Positions 39,536 through 51,020 of a stretch of DNA of 64,000 nt are shown here, piece after piece. The stretch spans positions 2,542,001-2,606,000 of the forward strand of contig JAWUZG010000136.1 in assembly GCA_036785705.1 (NCBI GenBank). Reading direction: 5' to 3'. Below the pieces are notes generated by a model. It saw only the letters and a program-made list of their open reading frames with translations. It did not search any database and was not told the DNA's origin. The translations under genes were made by a program, and so were the position numbers. The stretch is from Acanthornis magna. Taxonomy: Eukaryota > Chordata > Aves > Passeriformes > Acanthizidae. Numbering within the stretch: position 1 is the stretch's first letter; the number at the start of each line of letters is the position of its first letter.

Positions 39536-39690
39536 TTCAATCTTTTTTTGTTTGTTTGTTTCTTAATTCTTTTTGGTTTTGTTGTTTGGGAGGGTTGTTG
39601 GTTTTTTGGGTTTTTTGGGTTTTTGGAGTTTTTATGGTTTTGGGATGGGTTTGTGGGGTTTTTTTTGTTTTGTTTGTTTCTTTTAGAGAG
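39536..39690 (+). repeat. G/T-rich low-complexity tract
   Basis: The plus strand is almost only T and G, with TTTG units and several GGG runs (39588-39594, 39608-39610, 39617-39619, 39642-39649, 39655-39658). Overlapping frames on both strands (39493-39709) encode only F/G/W/L or K/N/P/Q runs and are composition artefacts. Confidence 0.85.
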
Positions 39691-42600
39691 AAATAACAAT
39701 AAATATTAACTTAAAAAACAAATTGAAATGCATCGTTTTGGATATCTGCTTTTCCAAAGGGAAGTGATAACAGCCATTAGCCTGTGACTTACCTTAGGGA
39801 AACCAAAGCTGTTACCTGGTTCTGTGATTTCAAACTCCAGATCATGATCCACAGCTCAGAAAACCCAAGGGACATGTTTCTGGATGCTGAAGAATAGAGC
39901 AGAGGAGCTGAAGCATGTGGAGCCAAGTTCTGGGCTCCCTGGTACAAAAAATATATGGACATTATTACTGAGTTACATTAACAGAAATTTTATGTATTTT
40001 ACAGAATTCTGCACTAGAAAAGAAATTGATTTGTTGGCCTATACATAGTAAATATTTTCTTGCCAGACTTTAATTAGTAGTCCTTCTTTAAGCCTTCTTC
40101 TAGGGCCTTTAGAATATGAACAAAGCTATCAGGCCAGGTAGCAAGAAGCATGAACATGGAGCTGAGAAATCTTCAAGGAGGATGCTCTGCCTGTCGGATG
40201 AGTTAATGGGATCCAAGGTGTCTTCCCTGCCCTGAATCATCTCTTGTTTTGGCACAATTAGACTGAGAGAGGCACAGATTCCTGTCTTGTCCATGTTGGT
40301 GTCACCATCCATGAGCTACAAGAAGGGAACCACACGTCCCTCTCAATGTTATAATGAGGTGTCTGTCTCAGAGCTAGCTCGTATCTAAGATGGACTGAAA
40401 TGTTGTGGCTGCATTTGTAAGTTTCTGTCCAGTAAGACATACCTTAAACTTTACTTATAATTTTCTTCAACTTAGATTTCCCTTTCCAATTGGTTTTAAA
40501 TTACACAAATTATGTTTTTACCTCCTTGCCACTCCATTTACCCTTTCTTCCTTGCTATCTACTCTGTAATCATCTGTCTCATCAAAACCATATCCAATGC
40601 ATCAAGACATATAAATTACCATAATCCAAATAAAAGGCATGTTGACTGATGAAGAATACATTAAACATATCCTGGGCCATTCCTACAATGCTCATAAACT
40701 ATAATGATATAAATCAACAGTAAAAAAACATGTCCAGCCTGCTAGGATCCTTCAACACCAAAAGTCTGATATAAACCTGGCCCTAGATTTTCCACCTGAG
40801 GGGTAACAAGCCAGAAGCAGCACTCCCCACACCTTCTCTTTTCCAAACACAATGTGTGCAGGTGAATCTGAAATAATTTCTCTGCTTTCTTGGGCACTCA
40901 GATATTGATAATCAAGTCTCCTTCCTCCAAGCAAACATAAACATCTCCATAGCTTGTGTGTGTCATGAAAGCAAAATTTCCAGAGATTTCCCACTCCTTC
41001 TGCAGGAATACCAGGATGCTTAAATGAAGAAATGGCACAAGAATCTCTTCCAGGGTCTCTCCCTCCAGCCAGGGATGTCTCCTCTCCTGCTAGGTACAAT
41101 TTAGACACCACCCTCCTATTTCTGTGTACATCACAGAACCTAAACGGACAAGCACAGAGCACAAAGCAGTTAAGCTGCCTATAATCTCAGCAAAGATTTA
41201 GCAAATAGATCACATGCAGAGAGGCTTACTGGTACATTCTGAACAGGCTTAGATGACAGAATCCCCTGGATAGAGTGTTTGTGAAGGAAAAGACAAAAAA
41301 ACACAGAGCCTTCCTTCCTCACAGCAATGACTAGTCCTACAGAGTGAAATAAATCCCTTTGAATAGACTGCACAGAATTCAGAGCCGCTGGGAAAAAAAA
41401 AAAAAAAAAAAGAAAAAGAAGTTCCTCAACTCAAATAAATAAAGAGCATCGCCACATTTCCCAGAGACTGCAACAGACGTTTTCAAGAGTAGCTAATTGT
41501 CTTTGGCCAGGACTTAATTCAATAATGTTGGAGGCCTGAGGGGAATTCCTGGTGCTAGCAAATTAAGATCTTGGTAATTAGCAATGGCTGGGCAAACCAC
41601 CCTCTGTGATCACTGAAAATGCCTCCTACAACAGCCCAGTCCTCCCCAACGAGCTGCATGAGGAGGAAATATGGTTAAACAGCATCTTGTCATTGAATTG
41701 CTTTTTTTTGTTACATAAAGTCTAAGGCCTTGAGCAGTCCCAAAACATATGGTGTGAAGAACCTTGCTCGGAGTCTCATTTCCCCCTTAGATCCCTGCCT
41801 TGATAACTGCAGCTGTCAGATTGGCCTGGGGCCAGCCTGGCCAGGGCAGCCTTTTCCCGCGATGAGTTAATTTCGAGGCTCACAGGGATTGTCCCACCCT
41901 GGATGGGGTCTCCAGCCCAAGTCCCCCTTTGGTTCTGAGCCTTTCCTAGGTTTCTTGCAGCTGTGGGAGCAGCGGTGCCAGCACAGATGGAAACAACTGG
42001 ACCCCTCCAACTTTTTTCCTGTAGTCAAGCCTAGTGATGAAGCAGCTCATAAAGAGCTGCCAGATGAATCTGGCTCGGTGATAACGCTGTCAATACTCGA
42101 CTGAAGTAAATAAGACTGAAGCTCCTGCTTTGCTGTGTAGATTATTGCATAAGTCTTAAAGGACCCATCTGTTTTGCGGAGAGAATATTTCAAAGTGTTT
42201 CCTGTTCATCCCCCCCAGTAAAATTCATAATAATTAATGGAGTGGACTCTGAACAATGTAAAAATGTTTATCAGACAAATGGAACTTCAAAGCTGCACAG
42301 CATTAGTAAATGAAGTCAATTTAATTCAAAATATGTCTCCAAAATACAATTCCTCTTGATAATAATAAATCACATTTCAGCCCATCACATCAAAGTAACT
42401 GCAGAAAGGTGATTTACAATCAGAAAGCTTTTCATTTCTGTATTACCTCCTCCTTAGCCCAAAGAGATATTTTATATATGAATATATTTTATTTATAATT
42501 TCTAAATATATTTCTGTACAGAAAGATACATTAAATTTGTTTTTATATTGTGTATGTCCAGGTGCTACTGATGAGCTTATCTGCTGATAATAGCATCCAG

Positions 42601-42914
42601 TTTCACTTAAATTGCTATCTCCAGGATCCCTATTTTTATCCTGCTTCCAGGGAAATAGTCCAAACTTTATATCCTGGGAAACTGCAACATCCCAGTTTCG
42701 CACACTCTTTCTCAGGAATTGCACAGTCTCCCTTTGACATGCTCAGATTTGGGGTTGGTTCTGGCCTAGAACCTGAGTTTGGGAAGTCTACATATAATTC
42801 TTTGCATTGTAACTTCCAATCACCCTCTGAAAATCCCTCTGGATCACTATTTTTAGGGGGAATTCTCAAGTCCTTTTTAATATACATAAGGGTCTCTGTT
42901 CTCTGAAGGCTACA

Positions 42915-42960
42915 GAATATATTGTGGTACCACTCAGTCCCCATCTGTAAAACATGGAAT
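42915..42960 (+). mobile_element. Possible MIR-type SINE scrap
   Basis: CACTCAGTCCCCATCTGTAA followed by AACATGG resembles the MIR segment 'ctcagtttccccatctgtaaaatgg'. Only about 45 bases are recognisable, so chance is not excluded. Confidence 0.35.
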
Positions 42961-43061
42961 AAAATGCTGGGTTCATTTTGTAGCCAAACCACAAACATTT
43001 TTTAATGGTAAAGATCAGACACAGGTCTTCCAGAAGATGCTAAAGGCAAAATATTGCATTC

Positions 43062-43135
43062 TCTACTTGATGCCTCACGAGGTGATTTACCCAAGGTCAT
43101 ATAAGAGGTTTGCAGTGGTTCAGCTCTCCCATCCC
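43062..43135 (-). mobile_element. Possible MIR-type SINE relic, opposite orientation
   Basis: GAGGTGATTTACCCAAGGTC, then ATATAAGAGGTTTGCAGTGG and TTCAGCTCTCC, follows the MIR reverse-complement order 'gaggtaagtgacttgcccaaggtcacacagcaagtcagtggcagagctg'. The block order is convincing over about 60 bases. It points the opposite way to the scrap 100 bases upstream. Confidence 0.5.
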
Positions 43136-44165
43136 CATTATAATTATGATCCAGAGGGGGTTGTCTGTTCCCAGTGCTCATCTGTGTATTCTTTCAGCCT
43201 CAATCTGTAAGGCACAATTGCATTATATTGTACTACAGATCATAATTGTATTATGAACAACAAGCAGTTGTCAGTAGGACCATCCTTTTAGTCATTTTCA
43301 GTCCCTTTAGGCACACCTGGTTTTGAGCCTCCTGTTGAATGGCCTGATTTGCTTGTATGTAACAAAAGTAAAAAGATTTTTAGGAAGCCTTATGTAAAGT
43401 TCAGGAGCAGAGCTGGAAACAGCCTGTTAAAATGAATGACTTGTGATAAACAGAAGAATGGGACAAATGAACCATTTTATCAGCTCCCAGTGTAGTCAAG
43501 TCTACCCCAATCTTCAAAGGCATTCAGAACAATTGCTCACTGTTGTGTGAAATCTCTCCAATGAAACAACTTTAGTATTGTCTGCCCTCTATTTCTGATA
43601 CAGGGCATTATCCCAAAATGTGTGAATTCTGGAAATGAGCAAGAAGAGGTCCCTGTGGGCTCGTAAGTCAAATGAGAGTTTCACTTGCATCACTGTGGAG
43701 CAGAAGAGCAGACAAAACCAGACACAGGCCCTACGTGGCTTTAGGAGCAGAAGCAAAAGGGGGTGATGCAGACATTCAGCATTTCATTAATGGCTTTCTC
43801 CATCAGTCTAGTGACTGCGCTGAACCAAAAGATTGCAAATCCAATGAGGCAGTTAATACCTTGCACTGAACAGCAGTCTGTGGAATTGGATTCCTTCTGA
43901 ATCCTTTCTGTCTGGACCTGTAGTAACATTTGAACTTTGGGAATGCAAAGTAAGTTCTGAGTCTGCTGAAGAGAGTGGCACCAACACCATTGACTTCAGG
44001 AAATAAATACATGAAGAAATTCAGATTTCCCTGTTTGGCTAATGCACAGTGCAAGTTCCAGTGAAGTACCAAGCATGGGGAGTTAAGGCACAGCAACAGA
44101 CATGAAATCCATAAACCTGCTCACATTTATAATATCATCAGTGGCTTATGTTGCTGTTATATCCT

Positions 44166-44760
44166 TGTATTGTGTCTGGCTGGGACAGAGTTAATTTTCT
44201 TCCTCACAGCCCATATGGCGCCGTGCGTTGGATTTGTGACTAAAACAGCGCTGATATCACACTCATGGTTTAGCTATTGCCAAACAGTGCTCACACAGCT
44301 TCCAGATCTGCTCTGTGTCTCAGTCTATCCCCTCAAAAATTGAGCTGGAGAGGGCAGGAGGCTGGGAGGGGACAGAGAAGAGACAAAGGGGTATTCCATG
44401 CCATAAAACATCATGCTCAACATTAGCACTGGGGAAATCTTTCCAAAAGAGCCCCTGTTCAGGGACCTGCTGGGCATCAGTCTGCTGCTGGGAGGTGGTG
44501 ATGGTCTGCCTTTGCATCACCTCCTCCTTTTGTCTTTATTTCGGCCCCCAAGGGATTTTTTCTCTTCTCTCTTCTTTCTCTTCTCTTCTCTTCTCTTCTC
44601 TTCTCTTCTCTTCTCTTCTCTTCTCTTCTCTTCTCTTCTCTTCTCTTCTCTTCTCTTCTCTTCTCTTCTCTTCTCTTCTCTTCTCCCCCACCTGCTGCAG
44701 AGGGCAATGAGCAAGGAGCTGGTGGGTGCTTGGTTGTGTGACAGAACCCACCACAGCCCT
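44166..44760 (+). mobile_element. Solo LTR, avian ERVL-type
   Basis: It starts TGTATTGTGTCTGGCTGGGA and continues CAGAGTTAATTTTCTTC, TTGGATTTGTGACTAAAACA, CAGTGCTCACACAG, GGCTGGGAGGGGACA, GGGTATTCCATGCCATAA and CATCATGCTCAACATTAGCA. These are in the same order as an LTR family common in birds. Near the 3' side TGTCTTTATTTCGGCCCCCA and GGTGGGTGCTTGGTTG match that family's end ('ctgtctttatctcaaccca', 'gtggtgcttagttg'). The U5-like part has been expanded by a TTCTC microsatellite. No retroviral gene is present, so this is a solo LTR. I could not find a clean target duplication, and the 3' edge is approximate. A second, more decayed copy lies at 53369-53688. Confidence 0.8.
44571..44685 (+). repeat. 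(TTCTC)21 microsatellite inside the LTR
   Basis: The 105 bases at 44581-44685 are 21 uninterrupted TTCTC units, preceded by imperfect units from about 44571. The opposite strand is pure GAGAA. Open frames on both strands here (for example 44477-44714) give RREEK or SSLLF repeats, which are translation of the microsatellite and not proteins. Confidence 0.97.
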
Positions 44761-45749
44761 GTGTAATCCCCTACAACCCCAACCTCAGCTCCTCTAACAG
44801 TTCAAGAATAATGAAAACAGACCAATCGATCCCAGGTAATTCTATACCAAACTGGCAGAACCAAGTAACAAAGTTGGAGTGCTTACAGAAAGCTCATTTT
44901 AGGGCAGAACTGGAGCTCTGCGTAAGGTCAGTGACCCAGTCTTCAACACGGCAGCCCAGTAGGTGCAGATAACAGGATGGAAGAAATCCATACATGGGTG
45001 GGACAATCCCCAAAAATATCCTTTCTTTAAAACGGCACACCTTAAAGAACAGAAAGTCAATACAGGGAACAATGCACTTTTGTTCCCTTCCTGGCAGAAG
45101 CTAAAAGGCAATCTTCAAAGTACTGAAATGCCAACACAGTATTTGTGCTTGTACACAATTAGTTTGGAGAGTGATTTTTAGAAGTGTGTAGTGCATGGAG
45201 GTGTGCAGTTCCTGACAGATTTTTGCCCCTCAATGCTCCAAATTGCAGCACTCAGAAGATGCACTCAATAAACATTATCACAAAATACCCGCGACCGTGC
45301 CTTACAGAAGTGTCCTCTCTCATGACCTGGCTGTTCATTGTGCCAGCTGGATGAGACAGAGGGGAAATAATTTTGTGTTTCAAAGCTTTTCTTGCTTCAT
45401 GTCAGAAATACACAGAAAATAATCTCCTCTGAGTATTACAGAAGCTAAGCAGAACTTGAAAAATTGGGAATACAGCACTTAGTTCTGGAAAGCCAATGGG
45501 AAAATGTGGTTGCTTTTGGTCAGTAGCACAAATCTGAGAGTCCATAAAACTGAGTTGGCTAAGCTGGTACCTTACATCTTTCATTGCAATCCTAAAATCA
45601 CTTCTTTTTTAACTTTCTTTACTTTTCAGCAGCAAATACTGCGTCCCTGAACTGTGGTTGGCTCTGTAACTCTCTTCTCTATCTCTCATCCTGAGTTCTT
45701 GTCTTAGTAACTTTCTTGGCATTTAGCTACACAGTGAAATCAGACGCCA
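44761..45749. other. Unique non-coding DNA, no gene seen
   Basis: No gene is recognised. A few CpGs cluster at 45288-45298 (ACCCGCGACCG). Confidence 0.5.
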
Positions 45750-45930
45750 TATGAAAAAATACTTCATTTTGTCGGTTCTGAACGTGCTATTTTTCAGTTT
45801 CATTCAAAAACATCTCTCTCATGTTGTGAATCACAGAGGACCTAAATTCCAAATTTCTTTTCTGGATTATTCATTATTTTATACACTTTTATCAGGCCCT
45901 TTTTTATTCAATCTTAATAACAAACAAATC
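45750..45930 (-). mobile_element. Old CR1 LINE fragment (ORF2 3' part)
   Basis: The plus strand follows the reverse complement of ancient CR1 ORF2: ATGAAAAAATACTTCATTTTGT ('aagtatttctttttgt' block), a TTTCAGTTTCATT block, CTCATGTTGTGAATCACAGA, TCTTTTCTGGATTATTCATT, then ATTTTATACACTTTTATCAG. Weaker similarity may continue to about 46000. The 113-codon plus frame over it (45751-46092) runs antisense to the LINE and is not a gene. Confidence 0.6.
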
Positions 45931-48900
45931 CCGTCTGTTCTGTTTCTCTCCACATCAATCATTTTGGAGGTTGTGCTGTTAAACTTTACAGGAAGAAAAG
46001 CCTTTTTTTCTACCTCCTGTCTGGAGGAGTGGGAAGCACCACACACCCAGGACATTCAGCTCTGGACAATGATCCAAAGAAATAACTTTTAGGATTGTCT
46101 TTATCTGTTAAAATGGGTACCATTAACCTCTTGTGATGTGGTAGACTGAGAAACACACACTGAATCTGTCAGAATTCTCACAGAGGTCTTCTGCTTGTAA
46201 AAAAATACTTCTTCTGAGTGGGGATGAGTTTTTTGCTTCTATTGGGTTTGGGGTTTTTTGTCATTGTTTTTTTGTGGGTTTTTATTCTTTCTCTTCTTCC
46301 CAACTCTCTTGCTTGAGTGTTTTATTTGCCTTCTATAAAAATGAATCAGCTGATGAGCGCAAGGCAATGTGAAATATTTTATCCTGCATCATTTGTGGAC
46401 TGTGTCATTCCCCAAGCCTAAATTCAGAATAATAGAAGATAGTGCCTCTTGAATCTAGATTTGACCAAACTTTGGTGGCCCTGCTGAATTTCTGGGATAA
46501 AAATTATTCAAATTAAGATTTCAAAGAACTTTTTCACAATCTGACCAAGCCTGTCAATTCATTTTTAAGTCAAAACACTTAGACAAAAGCAGCTTCTGAA
46601 ACCAAGGCAATGCATGTTTTTTCCTTCACATCCTGATCCTGGCAGGCTGAGGACCACACTCACTATGGAAATTGGCAGTCTACACCAAAATTCAGGTGCC
46701 CTGCCCAGCTGTTGCTCCGTGAATGTCACAGATTTTGGAATTCTGGAGCAGGACTCTGTCTCTGGATGCCTAAATCCAGTGAAACGAGAACCTTGAGTCT
46801 CAGTGTTTCCTCATCCCTTTAATCTGACACAGGTTAGCCTGGGATTGAAATGTCATTCTTTTCCCCCCTCTCCAAAGGCACCGTGAGGAGTCACAAGAGT
46901 CATGAGATGATGCCAGCAGTGTTAAAAACAGCGAGTGAGGAGGAAAGAAGCTCTGGCAGCTGCCTCAGTTTTGGGGGGGCTGTGGCTTCCCAGGGGTCCC
47001 TCAGTAGCCCTTTGGAGGGGGAACAGGGCCAGGAATGCAATGAGATCCCTCAGGTGTTTCAGTCCCAGAGCTGACAAGACCAGCTCTGACAATTCACCTC
47101 CTTTAGAATCCTGGATTGTGCTTGAATAGTGGCTCAGCACTCACAGGCTGACTGCTCTGATCTGCAAGAGTGAAGGACTAATTACGCTGATATCTGGAAA
47201 TTAAAGGTTAATTCAGAGTGAAGAGCACTGGAGGAGCTGACGCAAAGTCTGTGCGAATTGAAACCTGGACATTTACGTGACAAATACTCTGAACAGAGCT
47301 GGAATATTCTGTGCCACAGCTGTAAAGATAAAACCTTTCTCCTAAGTGTGTGAGAGTGTTCCCCACTGGAGTGGCAGGCCCCGAATGAATTATTCCAGCT
47401 GAAAACCTAAAACATGACTTTCATTTTCACAGAGATGCTTTGTAAACGCCGTTTAGATCAAAGAAGAATTTCTTGCTCAGTTTTTCCTTTAATTGAGCAA
47501 ACAAAGTGTGTACTAATTAGCTGATCTAACACAATAAAAATTATCCTAATCTTCTGTTATTTTGCACAGCTGAATGTCTTCGAGCAAACCCAACAGGGAA
47601 GTAGAGAAGAATGATATAGAGGAGGCTAGAATGGGATAAGTCTTTGATATGTACAAATATATAAGAGAAAATAAAATTGCTTGCAACTTCATGTACCTGT
47701 GCCTTTAGAGTTTCAAAGGCATAAATATATGGGGAGAGGATATGGCTTTCCCTGAACAATGCAGAGAAGGAAAAAATGTGCTATTTCTGTAGAATCTTTA
47801 CCACCTATTCAGAAGATTTCTCCACTCCAAGAAGCAGTGTAAAAATAGCATTTACTATTTAATGTGTCTATTTATTTGCTATGTTTGCACATAACAGAAT
47901 TTTAGCTAATAATTTTGATATATCTGCAAGTGTAAAGGGCAACCACTTCAAATTAGTGTGATCAAAGATCAGACATTAAGCTGATAAAAATTCTATGGCT
48001 TCTGGAAGAGGCTGGGGAAGCAAAGATAATAACATCCTCAGAGACCAGCACCTTGCAGCCTTTTTTGGGGTCATTTACATGTAAATAAGGTATTTATAAG
48101 CGCACATAGAAGTTAGCAGAATCCAAATTTGGAATATTATTCTCAAATAAGTAGTAGGATTTGTGTTTCTGCCTCGGCTTTTTCAAACTGTTTATTTAGT
48201 ATTGTTGCTGTTCTCGTTGCACCTCCTGCTGAGATCAATACTTTGTTGTGCTTAGGCCCTGAACAACTGCTCAGACAGAGGAGGAGGCTGATATTACAGT
48301 GCCTCTAATTTAAATTACAAACATCCACACCATTTTTGGGTAGTGAGGAAAAGGAAAAAAACTATTTTTGCCCTCCAGTGATACATGGAAAGGATCAGAT
48401 TCATCCCTTCGCCAGGTTTTAAAAGGAAAGAAATGCTAATGGATGATTTTCATTTCTGGATTGGTTCTGCTCAAAACTTGCTAGCACAGGTAGGTGTTTA
48501 CTGTGCTCGACCTTAATGTTGTTGCTTCATAAAAACAGGAAATATATGAATGCAAACAGAGGAAAGAATCTGGTTCGAATGGATTCAGCAGACAGGTGCT
48601 AGAGCCAGTCAGCCTCCACCCAATTTTTTCTTCGTAACTCCCTCCAGAGCTGTCCTTAATCCGGCAGACATCTCCCCCTCCACTCCACCCCCAGCATCTC
48701 TCACCTGCACTGGGATAACTGTGTGGTATAAAACTCCGTTGTGCAGTGGTTTTGCCTTGTGGACCCCTCCCAGGGAGAGGAGTGAGAGCCACACTTGAAA
48801 TTATGCACTTTCACCCTACATTTAATTTTATTTTTGTTTTCTGAACAATGATTTTACAGTAATTTCAATTACATCAAGCTCTGAAAAGCAAAGTTGAATT

Positions 48901-49654
48901 CTTGTCTCCAATCTACCTTTGGACAAGCTAGTGGAGCACAGATTTTAAAACTCTTTGAGTGACATTTAAGTTCCTAAATCCACCTGGAGTGAGAGGAAAT
49001 AAGAACCTAAATATGTTTTCAGATTATAAGTCCAAACAGCATACACAATGTAAGGGGTTTGGAGGGTTCTCAGGAACTGTTTCTACCTTTCCTTTAAAAA
49101 AATAAGTTATGTGAATCTTTCTGAGAATATTCAGGATGAAATAAAATCTTTTGAAACCTCAACCTTGAATGATTCAAGGCAAAAATAACTTTTTCAGACC
49201 AGAAGTCAAATTTGCCAGTATTAACGCTAACCACACTGTTCAAAAAATTTGGGAGACACTGCTTTTTTTTGGGAAAGAATACTAAAGTTTTTTTTTTTAC
49301 AGGAGAATCAACAAGAGGAAGAGGGAGAAAGGGAGGCATTTCACAACCCTGATTGTGTTTCTGCCAGGTGTGATCACCTGGAGTGAAAGTCCGTTCCTCC
49401 AAACATTAATAGGTACCCGAGGAGCAGCACCAACCTTCATGATGCTCTTTTTCTTCTTAATCCTGCTCAGTCCAGGCTGTAACAAGGATATCTTCGAGGC
49501 AAGTTGGAGTTTTTGTGGGACGGAGGAGAAAGGTTGGAAGGTTTTAGGTTGGGGGGTTTTTTGGGCAGGTTGCTTTGGGCTTTTGTGGTATTTGTTTTGA
49601 TTTTTTGTTTTGGTTTGGTTTTTTTCCAAAGGCTTACAGTGGAGCATGACTGAA
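45931..49654. other. Unique non-coding DNA, no gene seen
   Basis: No gene is supported. T/G-rich tracts lie at about 46230-46300 and 49535-49630. The region 47165-47300 combines TAAT-type motifs (GACTAATTACGC, GGTTAATTC) with several CpGs and could be a conserved element, which cannot be judged from one genome. Frames at 48481-48798 overlap on both strands and look like chance. Confidence 0.5.
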
Positions 49655-49690
49655 CATGTCCCATTTGCATCAAATTGCAAATGGGACATG
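49655..49690. repeat. Perfect 15-bp stem hairpin with octamer motif
   Basis: CATGTCCCATTTGCA at 49655-49669 is matched exactly by its reverse complement TGCAAATGGGACATG at 49676-49690, with a six-base loop TCAAAT. ATTTGCAT at 49663-49670 is an exact POU octamer. The sequence is not low-complexity, so a perfect stem this long is unlikely by chance. It could be a remnant of a palindromic element, a small RNA hairpin or a factor-binding palindrome. Confidence 0.85.
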
Positions 49691-50734
49691 GGAATTGGCA
49701 GCAAACCTCAGTGCTTACCAATGTAAAGGAATAGAGATGGGCACAGAGAATTTATCGATACCCCAGCCCCGTGCACACACAATTTGGCATTGCAGCTCCG
49801 CCCGGAAAGGAACCAAGTTCCAGATTCTTTCTGCTCCATCTTTTTCAAAAACCAAACTCAGAATGTTCAAGTAACAATGAGCAAGGAAACGTCAGCAGAG
49901 CAAATAATTTGAGCCACTGACTTTCAGTTAGAGTTTCATCTGAGTTTTGGCAACTTATCCTTTGGCAGAGCTTGCAAATTCAGCACAGCCAGGCACAGCC
50001 ACCCCGGGACTAACTCTAAGCATCGGTTCAGCACTGCTGTTTCATTGTACTTTATACTGTGCCTTTAACCTGTTTATTTCCCAAGCTGTGTTTGGGAATA
50101 AATCAGCACAATATAAATCCCCTCCCATAAACACAAAGGAATAGCCAGACAGAAGCACCCAGGAAAGTGCCTCAAACGACGCAGCAATTGTGAAACACTT
50201 CATAATTTCAGTTGCACTGTTCGTTTCAAAACAGTGTCTGCACACATATGTTTTTATCACACATTTATCAAGCACTGTGTATAAAATGATCTGAACATTT
50301 CCACAGGTGAGGTAAGGTGAGGCAGGCAGACTGAAATCCCAAAAGGGCACATTTCACTCAGCTCACTCAGCACCAGTCACATTTCTGGCAGGAAAGTGCT
50401 CCCAGCCACCTCACACGCTGCTTTTAGAGCTGTCAATAGTCCCATTGGCACTTTTTCAAAGGGAAGGCCAGGATGGTGTACAGCCAATCTGATACACAAG
50501 CCTCCTAAAGTATATGATGAAAAAACCTAATCCTCATTCTAAAAAATCTTCAGTTACAATTCTGAAAAATTAATTGATTGACCTGCAATTTCATATCAAT
50601 GTGGCTTAAGTTAGCTATATAATTTAAGTGATTAATGTGTGAGAAATCTAAGAGAATTACTCTTATCAATACTTTTTCATGCCCTCTGATTAAATTTCTT
50701 TTCTGTAGCATTTCCCCAGTATATAGCAGTGACT
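49691..50734. other. Unique non-coding DNA, no gene seen
   Basis: No gene, RNA gene or repeat was recognised. Confidence 0.5.
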
Positions 50735-51020
50735 GTTCAGTTGAAAGGCCCACCTATCCCAGCAATTTGTCTTTAATAGGTTTTTGCCATTGGTCACTGG
50801 GGAAAAATATACACACCTGCCAAGTAGATATTATATTTCCCCCATCACTACTGCTGTCTCAGCCCACAAATATTTGTGGCTCAGAGCCAGGGTTGTATTT
50901 TATACATGTAACAGTTCTCAATGTTTTTCCCTTTAACTAGTTTTTCTACTTTCCCCTTGAACATTTTACTTTTTAAACCTGATTATCCACATTTTCTGGT
51001 AATTTCTCCAGCTTACCTTC
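50735..51020 (-). mobile_element. Probable old CR1 LINE 3' end
   Basis: In reverse-complement CR1 order the plus strand shows AAAGGCCCACCTATCCCAGC ('aaaggtccatccagcccag'), TGTCTTTAATAGG and GCCATTGGTCACTGG ('cagtggccaatgccagg'), GGCTCAGAGCCAGGG, GTAACAGTTCTCAATG, ACTAGTTTTTCTACTTTCCC and CTTGAACATTTTAC ('ctagttcttttttgaacc'). Each block is diverged, but order and spacing fit. This is an old copy without coding capacity. Confidence 0.5.

Larger units (their letters stand above)
39691..44165. other. Unique non-coding DNA with MIR-like scraps
   Basis: No gene is supported. The 136-codon minus frame at 40752-41162 and those at 42550-42998 show no family features. A pure A run is at 41393-41411. 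At 41851-41860 CTTTTCCCGC contains an E2F-like core within a small CpG-retaining patch (41800-41890). MIR-like pieces at 42915-43135 are listed separately. Confidence 0.5.

Noticed and set aside
40752..41162. A 136-codon minus-strand frame rich in Cys and Arg
   Set aside because: No motif with regular Cys spacing, no known family, and no neighbouring exon signals that I could defend.
44315..44766. Frames with SSLLF or REEKR repeats
   Set aside because: They translate the TTCTC array within an LTR in several frames on both strands.
46775..46830. TCTCAGTGTTTCCTCATCCC resembling a MIR segment
   Set aside because: Only about 20 bases fit and the flanks do not follow MIR order.
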